The notes under the pieces: generated by a model
Seen by the model: the letters and a program-made list of their open reading frames with translations, nothing else
Databases searched by the model: none
What the model was told of the DNA's origin: nothing
Translations under genes and position numbers: made by a program
In this document: piece after piece, positions 1-12,328 of the stretch
Position numbering within the stretch: the stretch's first letter is position 1
How the letters are laid out: the number at the start of each line of letters is the position of its first letter
Assembly: GCA_963682025.1 (NCBI GenBank)
Contig: OY821519.1
Span: 70,498,025-70,562,024 of the forward strand
Reading direction: 5' to 3'
DNA: 64,000 bases
Origin: Cordilura impudica
Taxonomy: Eukaryota; Arthropoda; Insecta; Diptera; Scathophagidae

Positions 1-119
1 TTTTATTTTGAATATTTAATATTTATTTAAAAATATTATCGAGAAATAAATAAAGTCATAGAGGGTTAATTGTGTGCTAAATCATTTTTTCGTACAATTT
101 ATGTGCACTGTACAAAACA

Positions 120-660
120 CAACATTGAAATACAAAAGTACTTTTTAATAAAAAGTTATTTTTTAATAAAAAAGTTATTTTTTTAATACAAAAAAGTAAT
201 TTCATAAAAAATTACCTTTTATTAAAAAAGTACCTTTTATCAAAAACACCTTTTATTAAAAAAGCATCTTTTATCAAAAAAGTACCTTTTATTAAAAGAG
301 TACATTTTATTTAAAAAGTACCTTTTATTAAAAAAGTACCTTTTATTAAAAAATTACTTTTTATTAAAAAAGTGCCTTTTATTAAAAAAAAAAATACCTT
401 TTAATAAAAATACACCTTTTATTTAACAAGTAAATTTTATAAAAAAAAGTAAATTTTTATTAAACAGCACCTTTTATTAAAAAGTATCTTTTATTAAAAA
501 CGTATCTTCTATTAAAAAAGCAAGTTTTTTTAAAAAAAAAGTACATTTTATTAAAAAAAAGTACCTTTTATTAAAAAAAATTACCTTTTATTAAAAATTA
601 TCTTTTATTAAAAGGTATCTTTTATTAAAAAAGTATCTTTTAAAAAATATGCATTTGCGA
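120..660. repeat. A/T-rich minisatellite, 17-18 bp unit (block 1)
   Basis: Imperfect tandem copies of a unit close to AAAAAAGTACCTTTTATT. Variants (TTACTTTTTA, GTATCTTTTA) are frequent here, so this edge of the array is degenerate. No gene is seen in it. Confidence 0.9.
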
Positions 661-924
661 TAAATCGATTTATTAATCATTAAGAAAATTTAGATAAATA
701 AAATAATTGCTGAATAGAAAATCGGAATTATAATAAATTGGGAATTTGGTTATAATTAAGATCTTGAACTTTGTTATAAATAAAAAATATAAATAACAAA
801 ATGGTGATCTATAACCATCTGTTAAAAGGTTCGTTTCCGTGCCTTTCGGAAAAAGTTTTGTAAAATGGTAGTAAATCGAAAATGCTTTCACAAAGAAAAA
901 CTCTAATTTTAAAACTCTAATAGT

Positions 925-1015
925 TAGTTTACAAAGTTTACATGGACACTTAAACGGACGGACGGACAAGACTAAAACGACTCAAAAAGTGATTCTTAGT
1001 CGATCAGAGGTAGTT
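925..1015 (+). repeat. Diverged fragment of DINE/mini-me-like repeat
   Basis: Contains the landmark order seen in better copies at 38200-38300 and 53750-53830: TTTACATGGACAC, a short run of GGAC units, then GACTCAAAAAGTGATTCT and a CGATC motif. The flanking 660-925 is too diverged to assign. Confidence 0.45.
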
Positions 1016-1084
1016 GTAAACATTGGGTTTAGAAACAATGACACGTGTTCAGAATGGACTTTTTTAAATTGTTTTATAATGTAA

Positions 1085-2460
1085 TATATAATTTTTTAAA
1101 CAACCTTTTTTAAAGTACCTTTTATTTAAAAGAATATTTTATTAAAAAGGATCTTTTATTAAAAAAGTGCCTTTTTTAAAACACTCCCTTTTTATTAAAA
1201 AAGTCTTGTTAATAAAAAGTTATTATTAAAAGGTACTTTTATTAAAAAATTACCTTCTATTAAAAAAGTACCTTTTACTAAAAAAGTTCCTTATAATAAA
1301 AAGGTACCTTTTATTAAAGAAGTACCTTTTATTAAAAAAGTACCTTTTATTAAAAAAAGTACCTTTTATTAAAAAAGTACCTTTTATTACAAAATACCTT
1401 TTATTAAAAAAGTACCTTTTATTAAAAAGTACCTTTTATCAAAAAAGTACCTTTTATTAAAAAAGTACCTTTTATTAAAAAAGTACCTTTTATTAAAAAA
1501 GTACCTTTCATTAAAAAAGTACCTTCTATTAAAAAAGTGCCTTTTATTAAAGTACCTTTTATTAAAAAAGTACCTTTTATTAAAAAATACCTTTTATTAA
1601 AAAAGTACCTTTTATTAAAAAAGTACCTTTTATTAAAAAAGTACCTTTTATTAAAAAAGAACCTTTTATTAAAAAAGTACCTTTTATTAAAAAAGTACCT
1701 TTTATTAAAAAAGTACCTTTCATTACAAAAACATATTATATTAAAAATTATTTTTTTATTAAAAAGTATCTTTTATTAAAAAGTACCTTTTATTAAAAAA
1801 GTACCTTTCATTAAATAAGTACCTTTTATTAAAAAAGTACCTTTTATTAAAAAAGTACCTTTTATTAAAAAAGTACCTTTTATTAAAAAAGTACCTTTTA
1901 TTAAAAAAGTACCTTTTATTAAAAAAGTTCCTTTTATTAAAAAAGTACCTTTTATTAAAAAGTACTTTTTATTAAAAAGTACCTTTTATCAAAAAAGTGT
2001 CTTTTTATTAAAAAGAACCTTTTATGAAAAAAGTACCTTTTATTAAAAAGTACCTTTCATTACAAAAACATCTTTTATTAAAAATTATTTTTTTTATTAA
2101 AAAGTATCTTTTATTAAAAAGTACCTTTCATTTAAAAGTACCTTTATTAAAAATTATTTTTTTATTAAAAAGCATCTTTTATTTAAAAGTACCTTTTATT
2201 TAAAAGTACCTTTTATTTAAAAGTACCTTTTATTTAAAAGTACCTTTTATTTAAAAGTACCTTTTATTTAAAAGTACCTTTTGTTTAAAAGTACCTTTTA
2301 TTTAAAAGTACCTTTTATTTAAAAGTACCTTTTAGTTAAAAGTACCTTTTATTTAAAATTACCTTTTATTAAAGTAAATTTTATTAAAAAATTTATTGAA
2401 AAAGTACTTTGTTTATTAAAACAGTACCTTTTATTAATAAAGTAAATTTTCTTATAAAAA
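1085..2460. repeat. A/T-rich minisatellite, 17-18 bp unit (main block)
   Basis: More than 60 head-to-tail copies of AAAAAAGTACCTTTTATT, very homogeneous between about 1310 and 2000. A sub-block at about 2170-2360 uses the variant TTTAAAAGTACCTTTTAT. The GTAC core flanked by A and T runs makes each unit nearly palindromic. The same unit recurs at 17835-17990, 52440-52990 and 54118-54330. Confidence 0.95.
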
Positions 2461-4733
2461 ATATATAAAAATTGTTTCAGATTGTATTAAAATGATTTTC
2501 AACTTTTTTTAATTGAAATTATATGAGTATAAAGTTTAAAAAATGTTAAAACAAATGAACTTGAAGCTGGACATCAGAAAACCTGTAACAATTTACATGG
2601 AATTAAATATCGTAGACTCATTGCTTCATATCTGATTACAAAAAAAGTTGTTTCTGTATTTTTTTCTGTGTAAAATCATATCTATATTAGAAAACGAACG
2701 ATTTAAAGTTAAGCGTTTCATTTCAAAATAATATCTATTAGTCATCAACGCAATCATCATAATCATTAACAGGGTACGAGTACGTATGTATGTAGTTGTT
2801 ATTGTAGTAGTAGTTCAGTGGTTTTATGGGTTGATGATTGCACAAATAAAACACATATTCGTACATGCATACATAATCATTTAAACTGTTACTGTTGTTA
2901 TTATAATTATTATTGCGCTTGGCTTAAAAATGTTCCAATTTTGATTTCTACTTATGTAATTTGTTTTTGTTTATATGTAGGTAATGGATTTTTTATTTTT
3001 GTTGCATTCAATAAATGTTAAGGGTTTTAACACAGTTATTGTCACCACACAGTCAGAAATTGGCAATCTACGAAATAGAAATCACAGTACAAAATAAAAA
3101 ACGATTTTCTTAGAATTTAAGGTAAAAAGTACTTCGAGTCTCAAGGATTTTCTATGGGAAAAAATATCGTGCTATGTTTTCTATTGCAAAACCAACGAGT
3201 AGTTGGATAAAAAACTGAAAGTTTGTGTTACAATTATCTCCCTTCAATTATAATTATACATTCGCAGCGCCACAGCATGGTTTGGGTAATAATAAACAAA
3301 ACCTAAGTTTAATTAAATCTTTATTACATATTAAGACATATGAAATATAAAACTCTATCTTTTTATAAGAGATTAGATTGCAGTAAAATTTTGTTATTTA
3401 TAAAAACAAAAAAGATAAATTTATTTATTAGTTTTTGTGAATTAAAAAAAAATAAATTTGCACTTGGTTTTGCATTGAAATATGTCATTCAACTTTTTTG
3501 TTCCGATCTTCTTTAACAAAATTGTATATAACTTATTTCTAAAGTTTAAACCTCAATAACCGAGAAATAGGAAATTTGTATCAACATGCTGCTTAACCAA
3601 AAAATTTTAACGGCGGATATTTTTTTTAGTATCCTCGTACCCTTCAGAATAGTTTCATATTCTAATTTTTTAGATTAAATCGATTTAAGAGAACCAGTAT
3701 CGACCTTGAAGAACACTGAAAAAATTTTAAAAAATCTTTTGGACCATAAGTATTAATATTAGGCTTTAAGAGTTGGAAAAGTCAAAGCAAGTGAGAAAAT
3801 TATTGTTATTCATTTTTTCTTGTTCATTTTCATATAAAAAATTATTATTTTCTTCCATTTAAAATAAAAATAACTATTTATCTTTAAAAAAAACTTCAAA
3901 TATTATACAATATTCATATACTACAAATGAAGATTTGCAAAGAAGCGTGGTCATCTGATCAAATATGTACAAATTTGTATAATATAAACTGTTTTATTTA
4001 AAAGGCGCTAAAAGCACTTAAACTGAAAAACGAAAGGCGCCAATTTAGCGCTTTTTCAAAATATGCTCTAAATGGAAAAAATGTGCTTTTTCCAAAATCT
4101 AGTCCGAAAAGCGCTAAGTTGGCATCGCTGACCTTAATATAGATAGATATACTCGCACATAAGTAATAATTGAAACAAAAATTAAAACGAGTATGCAACA
4201 GAGTCAGTCAGTCAGTTATGAGCGCAAATGCTATATTATAATTATTATTTGTGTGTGAAAAAGTATAAGAAATACTTTTTCCAGCCCTAAAGGTTCAGCT
4301 AATCACTTGAGGGGTTTTTTTTTTTGTGAAGGTAAAATAAAATAAATGAAAACCTACATACCTACTAGAAGAAATAAAGAAACTTAGAGCAAGTTTATGA
4401 GATGTTAGTTAAGCTCCAATTAATAATCAGAATAGTTATTCCGAAAATAATTTAAATCTTGGGTAACACGATTTTGAGTGGTGTTGTAATGTGCAGGTAC
4501 CATAAATTAGGTGGAATTGATCAGACTTTAAACTAAAGATGGATAGCATTAAAAATTTGTACTTAAATTTAACAATGTTTGCAAATTTTACAAAGAAAAA
4601 TGGAAATACTTAAAATGACGTGCCTTTCGGAGTTTTTTTTTTTTTTGCTGAAAATTGGATTTAATAGAAAATAAAATATAATAGAAAAGAATAATTTTAT
4701 GTTAGGTTAGTTTTTTTTCTGTTTATTATTGAT
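2461..4733. other. Unassigned A/T-rich DNA
   Basis: No ORF with protein-like composition and no recognisable repeat. A cluster of GCGCT words lies at 4004-4115 inside otherwise simple sequence. Nothing else is supported. Confidence 0.6.
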
Positions 4734-5726
4734 GTGAGGATGAGTCAATAAGTCATTAGAACAATATAGAAAACACTTTTCTTTTAGTTGATTTCTTTTT
4801 AATTCAACAACATATTGTCATTTTTGCTCGATACACGTCATCCAGCTGTTCACCAACTTTTTTTAACCCTCCGCAAAGTAACATTTCGAAAAGTGCTCAA
4901 AATTTCTGCCGAGCCATTTCTTTAAATTTGGAAACAGGAAGAAGTAGCTGGGAACAAAATCTGGAGAATAAGTTTTTGTACTCGAGCATTATCTTGACGG
5001 AAGATCAATTTTGTTTTTGGTTAAATGTTAGGTTTTTTCCTTGATTTCTTCCCTTAATTGGTCCAATAATAATGAATAGTACTTTATTTTTTTTTTTCCT
5101 TTTTTTAAATAGTAAATATACAAAATTTCATGCATATCCCAAAAATACTGGCCATAACCTTACCAAACTCTTCCACTATCTTTGTTTTGTAGGAACGGAT
5201 TCACCTAGTAAAATCCATTACTTTGTTATGTATCCGCGAAGAAATTCACTAGGATCGCAACGGAAAGGCTCTAGACCAGCTACTGAATCAGTTACACGTT
5301 TTGTGAGCAAACGCGGCACCCATCTTGCCAATAGCTTTTTCCTACCCAATTTTCCTACTCAACTCCTACTCACGCACTTTAACACGTCGGTCACTCAAAA
5401 CTATATCGTATATTTTCTAAGCAATCTAAGCAAGTAGTTTTACTGGACGTCCAGAACGGGGATGTACGGTCATGTTTAAATCTATTTACCTAATTACAGA
5501 TGTGCCACAAAAGTTATCTATCTCGTCTTTGATTTCTTTAGGTCTTTAGGCCTTTCAAGTAGATGACAACACGAAATTCCATTTTTCAAAAATAGCAAAA
5601 GTCTCAACAAACCGAGTGTTAAAAAAGAATTGAACGGAATTGCCTAAAGATTCGCCAGTCGTCTTTTGCAATACGACATTCTTCAGAAACCTAGTTTGCT
5701 TTAAGGACTAATTGACTCACCCTCGC
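4734..5726 (-). mobile_element. mariner-family DNA transposon, degenerate
   Basis: The two ends are inverted repeats of about 25 bp: GTGAGGATGAGTCAATAAG at 4734 and, read on the minus strand from 5726, GCGAGGGTGAGTCAATTAG. Between them the minus strand encodes a broken mariner transposase. The length of about 1 kb is somewhat below the 1.3 kb usual for intact mariners, so internal deletions are likely. An open plus-strand frame at 5072-5437 is only its antisense. Confidence 0.85.
4745..5465 (-). pseudogene. mariner transposase pseudogene
   Basis: Would encode the DD34D transposase that cuts and reinserts mariner elements at TA. Read on the minus strand across several frames, conserved blocks appear in the expected order: a GRP linker (near 5450), SDRRVKVRE (near 5400), ARWVPRLLTK (near 5320), DPSEFLRG (near 5245), GESVPTK (near 5200), SLLLDQLREEIKEK (near 5060) and FFLFPNLKKWLG (near 4930), then a C-terminal tail near 4850. 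Stops and frameshifts separate most blocks, including the region of the first catalytic Asp. Seen directly: the blocks. Known: the family order. Inferred: inactive. Confidence 0.85.
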
Positions 5727-5849
5727 AATTCTTGCTAGAGTTTAAGGGGCAAACATTTTTAGGTTAAACTAGTAAAAATAATGCAGTAAGAAACAACCCA
5801 AAAACACGATAGCAAGTTTAGGCTATTGTTAACTTATAATTATATTTAA

Positions 5850-6065
5850 CCTTTAACTGTGGAGGTGGTGGTAAATTTTATCCACTCGTGGTGTTTTTTT
5901 TTTTTTAATTTTTGTTTAAATTAAAAACGTATTAGCTTATTTTAAGGAAACAAGTAATTATGAAATGTTTTTTATTAATATTTTTTAGGAAAATTAAAAG
6001 GAGTAAAATTTACCAGCACGTCACTGACTACATATGTGCCAAAATTTCGCCTCCATAGTTAAAGG
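5850..6065. mobile_element. piggyBac-type MITE
   Basis: Terminal inverted repeats CCTTTAACTGTGGAGG (5850) and CCTCCATAGTTAAAGG (ending 6065) differ at one base. Both ends are flanked by TTAA (5846-5849 and 6066-6069), the target duplication of piggyBac elements, and the termini begin with CC as in that family. It is 216 bp and non-coding. Confidence 0.8.
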
Positions 6066-6427
6066 TTAATCAATATGTAAAAAAGTCGCCCATAAAGTTT
6101 TGTATGCAAAAGGATGTAGAGTATAAAATGAGGAAAAACGGACGAAGGCCAAAAACAAAAATAGGGTGCTAACGCTTTTAGCGTAACCTGTCGCATTGAA
6201 CACACAATTTATTACACAAAAGTTCAAAAGAGTTGTAGACAAAACGCTTGGACTGTACCTTCAGCTTAATAATTAAATAAAATTCATAGTTTAACCCATT
6301 TACTTCCATTGTTAGATTTTTTGTTAAGGTGCCTATTATGAGCAACTTTCGATTTTCGATTGTGGTCGAATTAACTGATCTAACGAATTTTCATTTGGTA
6401 TTATGGCGTACATTCGATAAAATAGCT

Positions 6428-6467
6428 CTATTGTGAATTTCACTCAATTGGATTATTCACAATAGTA
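6428..6467. other. Perfect 10-bp inverted repeat (hairpin)
   Basis: CTATTGTGAA and TTCACAATAG face each other with a loop of about 20 bases. It may mark a small MITE, but no further termini were found. Confidence 0.4.
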
Positions 6468-6810
6468 ATAAATTTATCAGCTGGCACTATAGATAAAAAT
6501 TGTTTGTTTACAAATTTATAAAAGAAAAAAATAATTATTTACTAACATAGAGTTATGGTTCTATGATTCGTCTGTTGAAGATGAATGCTTCATCAGTTCA
6601 AGGGTACCATTTGTTTACAGATTTATATCAAATTTTCGACTGTAAGGAGGCGTTTATGGAATTGCTGTCTACTACAGATGAACTGCTGCGGCAATACACA
6701 CAAGGCAGATCAATCTCATGAAATTAAAATAACTTACAACTATATTTGCAATAAGTTTTACAAACTGCCATCCAGCATCGAAAGCAAAATTGTGTTCGAT
6801 TTAAAATTCG

Positions 6811-7300
6811 TTGCACAACGAAATTTTCGACCGTGCTGTAGCACATAAAAACCTCTTTATATCAAACACCTCATCAATCGAAAACATCTCAATTGAAGTT
6901 ATTATAAATAATAGACCTATTGTTGTATCTTCGTTATATTCACCAAGATATACCCATAACTTATGTGCTGATATCTTGCACCTAACACCTTCCACCAAAG
7001 AATATATAGTTTTTGGTGAGTGACCTAAATGCCAAACATTGTTCTTGGAATTGCCGTTCAAATAATACTGCACGCATCGCACTCAACAATCTACAGCAAT
7101 CAAGCAATTTTTCATTCACTATCCTAATAGCCAAACCCTATTCCCCCATCAACACAATCGCGAAGCATCCACAGTCGATATTATTTTAAGCAATTCCGCT
7201 TTAAATATAGACGTAAAAACAATGGATTATGAAATACCATCAGACCATCGCCCCATTATATGTACACTTAAAAGATCAATAGCCTTGCAGGTTGACCTCA
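6811..7300 (+). pseudogene. LINE endonuclease (APE-like) domain, frameshifted
   Basis: An open stretch at 6811-7023 reads SSIENISIEVIINNRPIVVS and YSPRYT...EYIVFGE, typical of insect LINE endonucleases. The next block, DLNAKHCSWN, is in another frame from about 7021. The C-terminal block VDIILSNS...YEIPSDHRPIICTL, which contains the conserved Ser-Asp-His motif, is open again near 7170-7270. At least two frameshifts separate these parts, so the nickase is dead. It belongs with the reverse transcriptase at 7604. Confidence 0.8.
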
Positions 7301-7603
7301 ATTATTATGATTATAGTGCAACCAACTGGAACATTTATATGAATTTTTTACACAATAAAATCACGTTAAATCGGATGTATACAATACCAAGGTAGTAATT
7401 GATCAGGAAATACAAAAATTTATAAATGTAGTTTTCGAAGCAAGGGATGTGTCTACACCTAAAATAACTCAACAAAATAATTACACATTACCAGAAAGTA
7501 CTGTGAAATATATTAAACTAAGAAGAAGCTTTAAAAGAAAAAGCCAACGATCTTCAAATATAGCCGAGCAAACTTTTTATAATCAATGTACTAAGTTTCT
7601 AAC

Positions 7604-9061
7604 ATGATTGATAAATGTATTAATTCGGAACGCAATAATAAATGGTGTCAATTATTATCCAATTTAAAACCAGGTGATAAATCATTTTGGAGAATAAGCA
7701 GGAACTTGCGAGGAAAAGGAAATCATCAAATCTCTCACCTTGAGGTTGGAAATACAAGGATAACATCTGATAAGGACAAGGCTGAAGTCCTGGCAAATAC
7801 ATTTGTCAAAGCAAATAACCTCACTTCGAATTACAACCACTCAGCGGATATAGTAATAAATACAACAGTAAATAATTTTGAGAAGGAAAATCCCAGTTCT
7901 GAGTCAGCAATTTATACATCTCTAGAAGAAGTAATGAATATTGTCTCATCAATAAAACCCTCAAAATCTCCTGGTTTTGACAATGTTCCCAACCTGCTCT
8001 TAAAGAAACTACCACTCAAAGCTCTAAAATTACTGGTTATAATATTTAACAGCTGCATCAAACTCAACTATTTCCCAAACCATTTCAAAAATGCTAAGGT
8101 TATAGCTGTCAATAAACCTAATAAGCCAAAAAATAACCCAAATAGCTATAGACCTATTAGTTTATTAAGTAACTTAGGTAAAATATTTGAAAAAATACTA
8201 CATTCTCGTCTTAGTGAATTTGTAACGACCAATTCTATTGTTGCTAAAGAACAATTTGGATTTAAAAAGGAGCATAGCACTACTCACCAAAGAAACAGAA
8301 TCAACAATCAAATAATCACCAATAAAAACAATAAACGTTCAACGGGTGTAATATTGTTAGATATTGAAAAAGCGTCTGACACCGTTTGGCATAATGGCCT
8401 AGTATTTAAACTTCTTGATGCAAATATACCAAAATATTTATGCAAACTTATTTCAGATTTCATTCACGGCAGAAACTTTAAAGTTGCGATTAATAATGAA
8501 ACATCATCTCCAAAAACCATTACCACAGGGTTACCTCAAGGATCAGTCTTGCCGCCATTGCTTTACTCGATATATACATCCGATTTCAAAGTTCCGAAAT
8601 ATATGAAAGTTGCTTACTACGCAGATGATACTGCGTTAATTTCTTCAAACAAACTTACAAGTGCACTCCTGAAGAAAATGGAAAAGGGACTTGTTAATTG
8701 CAGTAAATATTTTCACAAATGGAAAATTAAAATTAATCCAAACAAGTCCCAAGCAATTATTTTTCCGTTCAACAAATCTCCCAAAAGACTGCCAAGACGT
8801 CATCTTCATATTGGAAATAATACCATAAATGTACTTAATCATGTCAAATATCTCGGAGTTGTCTTGGACAAAAAGCTTACTTTTAAACAACATATTATGG
8901 CTACGTGTCAAAAAGCTATAAAATCATTTAAAGCATTATGGCCACTACTAAATAGAAGGTCATTTCTAAACCCCAAAAACAAAAATCTACTCTTCAAAAG
9001 TGTTATAAGGCCAATATTAACATACGCGTATCCTACAAATTATACAAAACAAATGTCTTAA
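7604..9061 (+). pseudogene. LINE reverse transcriptase (Jockey-like), mostly open
   Basis: 485 residues are open. Reverse transcriptase would copy the element RNA at a nicked chromosomal target. Motifs in order: SYRPISLLSNLGKIFEK (near residue 185), EQFGFKKEHST, LLDIEKASDTVWH (the first catalytic Asp is present; the usual F is replaced by S), LPQGSVLPPLLYSIYTSD (usually GSVLGP), AYYADDTAL (both catalytic Asp present), WKIKINPNKSQ and VKYLGVVLDKKLTF. The frame stops at TKQMS. The expected tail (KCLKMINKKPWRYPTN and onward) continues in another frame to about 9221. The 5' end is cut off from the endonuclease by frameshifts. The Jockey assignment rests on the DTVWH and YYADDTA signatures. Confidence 0.85.
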
Positions 9062-9396
9062 AATGATAAATAAAAAGCCCTGGAGGTATCCTACAAATCT
9101 TCATGAAGAAACAGGTTATGAAAAAATTATCGATTTCATAACATGGATTAATAACAATTACTTTGCCAAAATTGAAAATTCCTTTTACCCACAGATAAGA
9201 GAATGTAGAGAATTAACGTAAAATTAAAAAGAAATCACCAAATTGAAAATTATATGCTTATAAAGCTCCTATAAGCACATAAATATTTTCAGATAGTATT
9301 TGAATTTATTAAATCATATAAAGGATTTTTTTCCTCCCATTTTCCTTTAAAAATCATTAAAAAATAATATAAAAACTATTTAATATCTTTAGATCA

Positions 9397-9738
9397 TCTA
9401 TAATATTAATAGGCTAGGCGATTTCTTGTGACCGATGTTTTGTTCTACCCTTTTATTCCGGTTTTGACCAAACGTATATTATTTGAAAGGCATTTCTTTT
9501 TAGCCATTTTGCAGATTTACAGATTTTTTAATTTTTTCCTTTATTTAGAGTAAATTGTGTTTAAAGTTGCAACTAACACATACATAAAATTATACAATGC
9601 CATGTGTGTTTGTTTTGTTTTTTGTGTTGATTTATGAATTGGCTATAATTGATTAGCATAACTTTATGGTCTTTTTTTAATGAAAAAATAAAGTTTCCTA
9701 GAATTTGCACTCGAATTTCGAGGGCTGGAATCTGCTAG
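9397..9738 (+). mobile_element. Short non-autonomous Helitron, family H1 (copy a)
   Basis: Starts TCTATAATATTAATAGG and ends CTGGAATCTGCTAG. A short hairpin CTCGAATTTCGAG lies about 12 bases before the CTAG. It sits between A (9396) and T (9739) with no target duplication. These are the hallmarks of Helitrons: TC start, 3' hairpin, CTRG end, insertion between A and T. It is non-coding, and five more copies are in the window. Confidence 0.85.
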
Positions 9739-9944
9739 TATATATTTGTTGCAGTATCTATATGTAAAGATAAGATCTCATATGTGAATATCAAATTTGT
9801 TAAAATATGTAAATAAAGGAAGAATATATAATTGAAAAGAAAAAATTGAATTATATTATTGCCACAAAAACAACAAGTCCAGCTAAGACAACAATACAAC
9901 ATTTAGAATAACAACAAGAACAATTCAGAAGCATATATTTTTTT

Positions 9945-10398
9945 CAATTTTTTTACTTCTTCAGTGACTTCTCGGAACCTATTAAACCAATTTCCATGAT
10001 TTTTGAAACAGAAACCTTCTCATGATGTTAGTCAATCATTCTCAGTTATCCTGAGGGCGTGATCGTGACAAAAACAACATGGACAAATCATATTTTTTCA
10101 AGACTTTATTACTTCTTCATTCAATTCTCGGGACCTAATCAGCCGATTTGGACGATTTTAAATAGCAAACTTCTCAGGATGTTAATTAATCATTTTTTAT
10201 GCCAACGAGCACCCTAGCTGCCCGATTGAAGCCGTCAACGTGATTTCCACAGATGGACATCGCTATATCAACTCCGCTTGTTCTAAGGATCACAAATATA
10301 CATATATATTTTATAGGGTCCAACATTTTTTTTTCTAATTATTACGAACGGAATGGCAAACTTATATATACGCTCTGCACACTGTGGTGGAGGGTATA
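9945..10398 (-). mobile_element. DINE-1/mini-me-like element, subfamily B
   Basis: On the minus strand it begins TATACCCTCCACCACAGTG, a hairpin-forming end, then AGTTGATATAGCGATGTCC, CTGTGGAAATCACG and TGCTCGTTGGCATAAA. It matches the plus-strand copies at 61710 and 62054 in the same order. The (GTCY)n tract is reduced to one or two units here. Confidence 0.7.
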
Positions 10399-11700
10399 AT
10401 TATACACTACAGCAAGAATTCGGAATGTCAGTTGGTGTAGAATAAATTTAAGAATACACTAGACCCTCTACAAATCCATCACAACTTTAATCGGTGCAAG
10501 ACGAGTTTGTTAATCATTATTTAAATTATTTTTCTTGTAGGTGAAAAAAAAAATAACGAAACTTTTCGAATTGTTTGCGAAGATGAGGTGCTAATTTCGC
10601 TAAGAGAACAAACAAAAATTAAATAACCAAACTGTTCTATAGATTGTCATAAATACCATCAAAAACATGCTGTGAAAATATTTCAATGAGGAATAAAAAA
10701 ATCATATGATGTTTAAATTTTTGTTTCCACTACGGTACCTACAGTTAGCCATTGTTTGTTGGATGTTCCAGGAAAATGGAAACTTAAGAATCAAACGCTG
10801 AAAGTTTCATCAAAAATATCCAACGCTTTTATTTAAATAGTAACCAGAAATGGGTTAACTAGTGCGGTAATAAATTATATATATTTCTGACTAATTTTAA
10901 ATATATATCAATATGTCGTGTCACACTTAAATATTTAAACACTGAAACTTAAAGAGAACAACCCACCCCAACTAAAATGTAACGGTGTGTGATTACCATT
11001 TCTTTGAAAAAAATTTGTCAGTCCAAAATGTAAATGAACTTTGATAATAAAAAAAAAATAGATTAAAATTAATAAATATAATTATATACCTGCCTATAAA
11101 AGTGTATTTTTGTTTTTATAGCTACTTTTACTAAATGGTGAAAATTCAATTTCTTCATACAGCTGTTAAGAACAACAAAAACAATGTCGTTTTTGTGCAG
11201 ACATTTTTAATTATATGAAGATTATATTTAAGAGGCAATTAAAGAATCAACTCAGTAAACTGGTAGCCAAACTTACCGATCCTTTGTCCAACTGGCGTTG
11301 AAAATGGGTTGGAACCTACATTAAAAAATGAAGCCATATTTTACTTTCTGTGAACTTATATGCACTTTACTATATATGTATATATTCTTTTATTATGTTG
11401 CACTTATTTTGCGTTGGACTTTATAGATATTTTAATAAAAAAAAATTTTTGCGTATTTTTCATTTATTCTACTGGTGAAATTTTCCGTATTCACTTTTCC
11501 CTCATTAGGTTTTTTTTCAGAATGACTGCACAAAACAAAAACAATAAGTTGAAATGTCAGTTGTCAATAAAATAAAAAGTGTAGCGTTGCCACCGTTTCC
11601 AGGTGCTTTCATGTTATTAGGTTTGTGTCTTGGTTATTTTGACATATATGTCACATCACCTTTTAGCACCGCAGAGTGGCGCTTTAAGCTAACATGGTCC
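10399..11700. other. Unassigned A/T-rich DNA
   Basis: No gene or repeat termini were recognised. Short frames at 11360-11811 lack protein-like composition, and one of them runs into the MITE at 11701. Confidence 0.5.
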
Positions 11701-11895
11701 AAGGGCACTATACACTTGTCAAATTCACTATCAAGCATTGTGGCAGTACTAGTGAAAATTTGTTTGTATGTGCCACACCGACGACGCTTGATGGAAAATC
11801 AAAAAATTTAGATTTTGTCGGTAACACACATACAATCAAATTTTACTACTACCACCATACGTTTGATATGAATTTGACAAGTGTATAGTGCCCTT
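11701..11895. mobile_element. MITE, family M1 (copy a)
   Basis: Long, near-perfect terminal inverted repeats: GGGCACTATACACTTGTCAA plus ATTCA at the left, mirrored exactly before 11895. Length is 195 bp. The interior holds ACCGACGACGCTTGATGG, found inverted in the related copy at 12329. No target duplication is obvious. Confidence 0.85.
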
Positions 11896-11916
11896 AACTC
11901 GCGAAACGTTATTGTT

Positions 11917-12322
11917 TAATGCTACCTTCACACGGACAGCAAGATTCGCGGTTCGCTCTCTCATTCACGGTTCGCGCCTCAATCATGATTGAATCTACAT
12001 GATTCGCCGTACAAAATTTTGAGAGCGAACCTACTTGGTTCATTTTGAACCTAGTTGTGAACCTAGAAAAATTGACTGTCATCTTCAATTTTGATAAGAA
12101 ATTATCGCTAGTTTATCTGAACTAGCTGTCAAAAATATATAAACAAAGAAAAAACAAAAAATTAATGTGTGCAATGAAATAAATAAATATATTCAAAATT
12201 AAAAAATTAAATAGTGGAACGTAAAGTACGTACAAAAATATAAACGTCAAAATGAAACAAGAACACCAAGGTTCACAATCATGATTCAGAAAACGAATCA
12301 TGCCGTCTGAACATGCTATAAT
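11917..12322. mobile_element. Possible MITE with degenerate inverted ends
   Basis: The left end, CTTCACACGGACAGCAAGATTCG, and the minus-strand reading of the right end, TGTTCAGACGGCATGATTCG, share spaced matches. Internal GGTTCGC and GAACC words recur. The match is imperfect and the boundaries are approximate. Confidence 0.35.
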
Positions 12323-12328
12323 ACTCTA

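Larger units (their letters stand above)
6640..9240 (+). mobile_element. Jockey-like non-LTR retrotransposon relic
   Basis: A LINE copy with remnants of the APE-type endonuclease (about 6800-7280) followed by a largely open reverse-transcriptase frame (7604-9061) and a displaced C-terminal tail ending at a stop near 9221. No clear poly(A) tail or target duplication is visible. The Helitron at 9397 lies just beyond it. Confidence 0.85.

Noticed and set aside
1537..1779. Open frame reading a repeated KKYLLL pattern
   Set aside because: It is the minisatellite translated; the 18-bp unit keeps the frame open by arithmetic, not by coding.
1085..2460. CRISPR-like direct repeats
   Set aside because: Units are contiguous with no unique spacers, and the context is a eukaryotic chromosome.
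5072..5437. Plus-strand 121-residue ORF
   Set aside because: Antisense of the mariner transposase pseudogene, whose conserved blocks lie on the minus strand.
9397..9738. SINE interpretation of the repeated element of about 350 bp
   Set aside because: No A/B box or poly(A) tail; the ends are TC and CTAG with A/T flanks and no target duplication, as in Helitrons.
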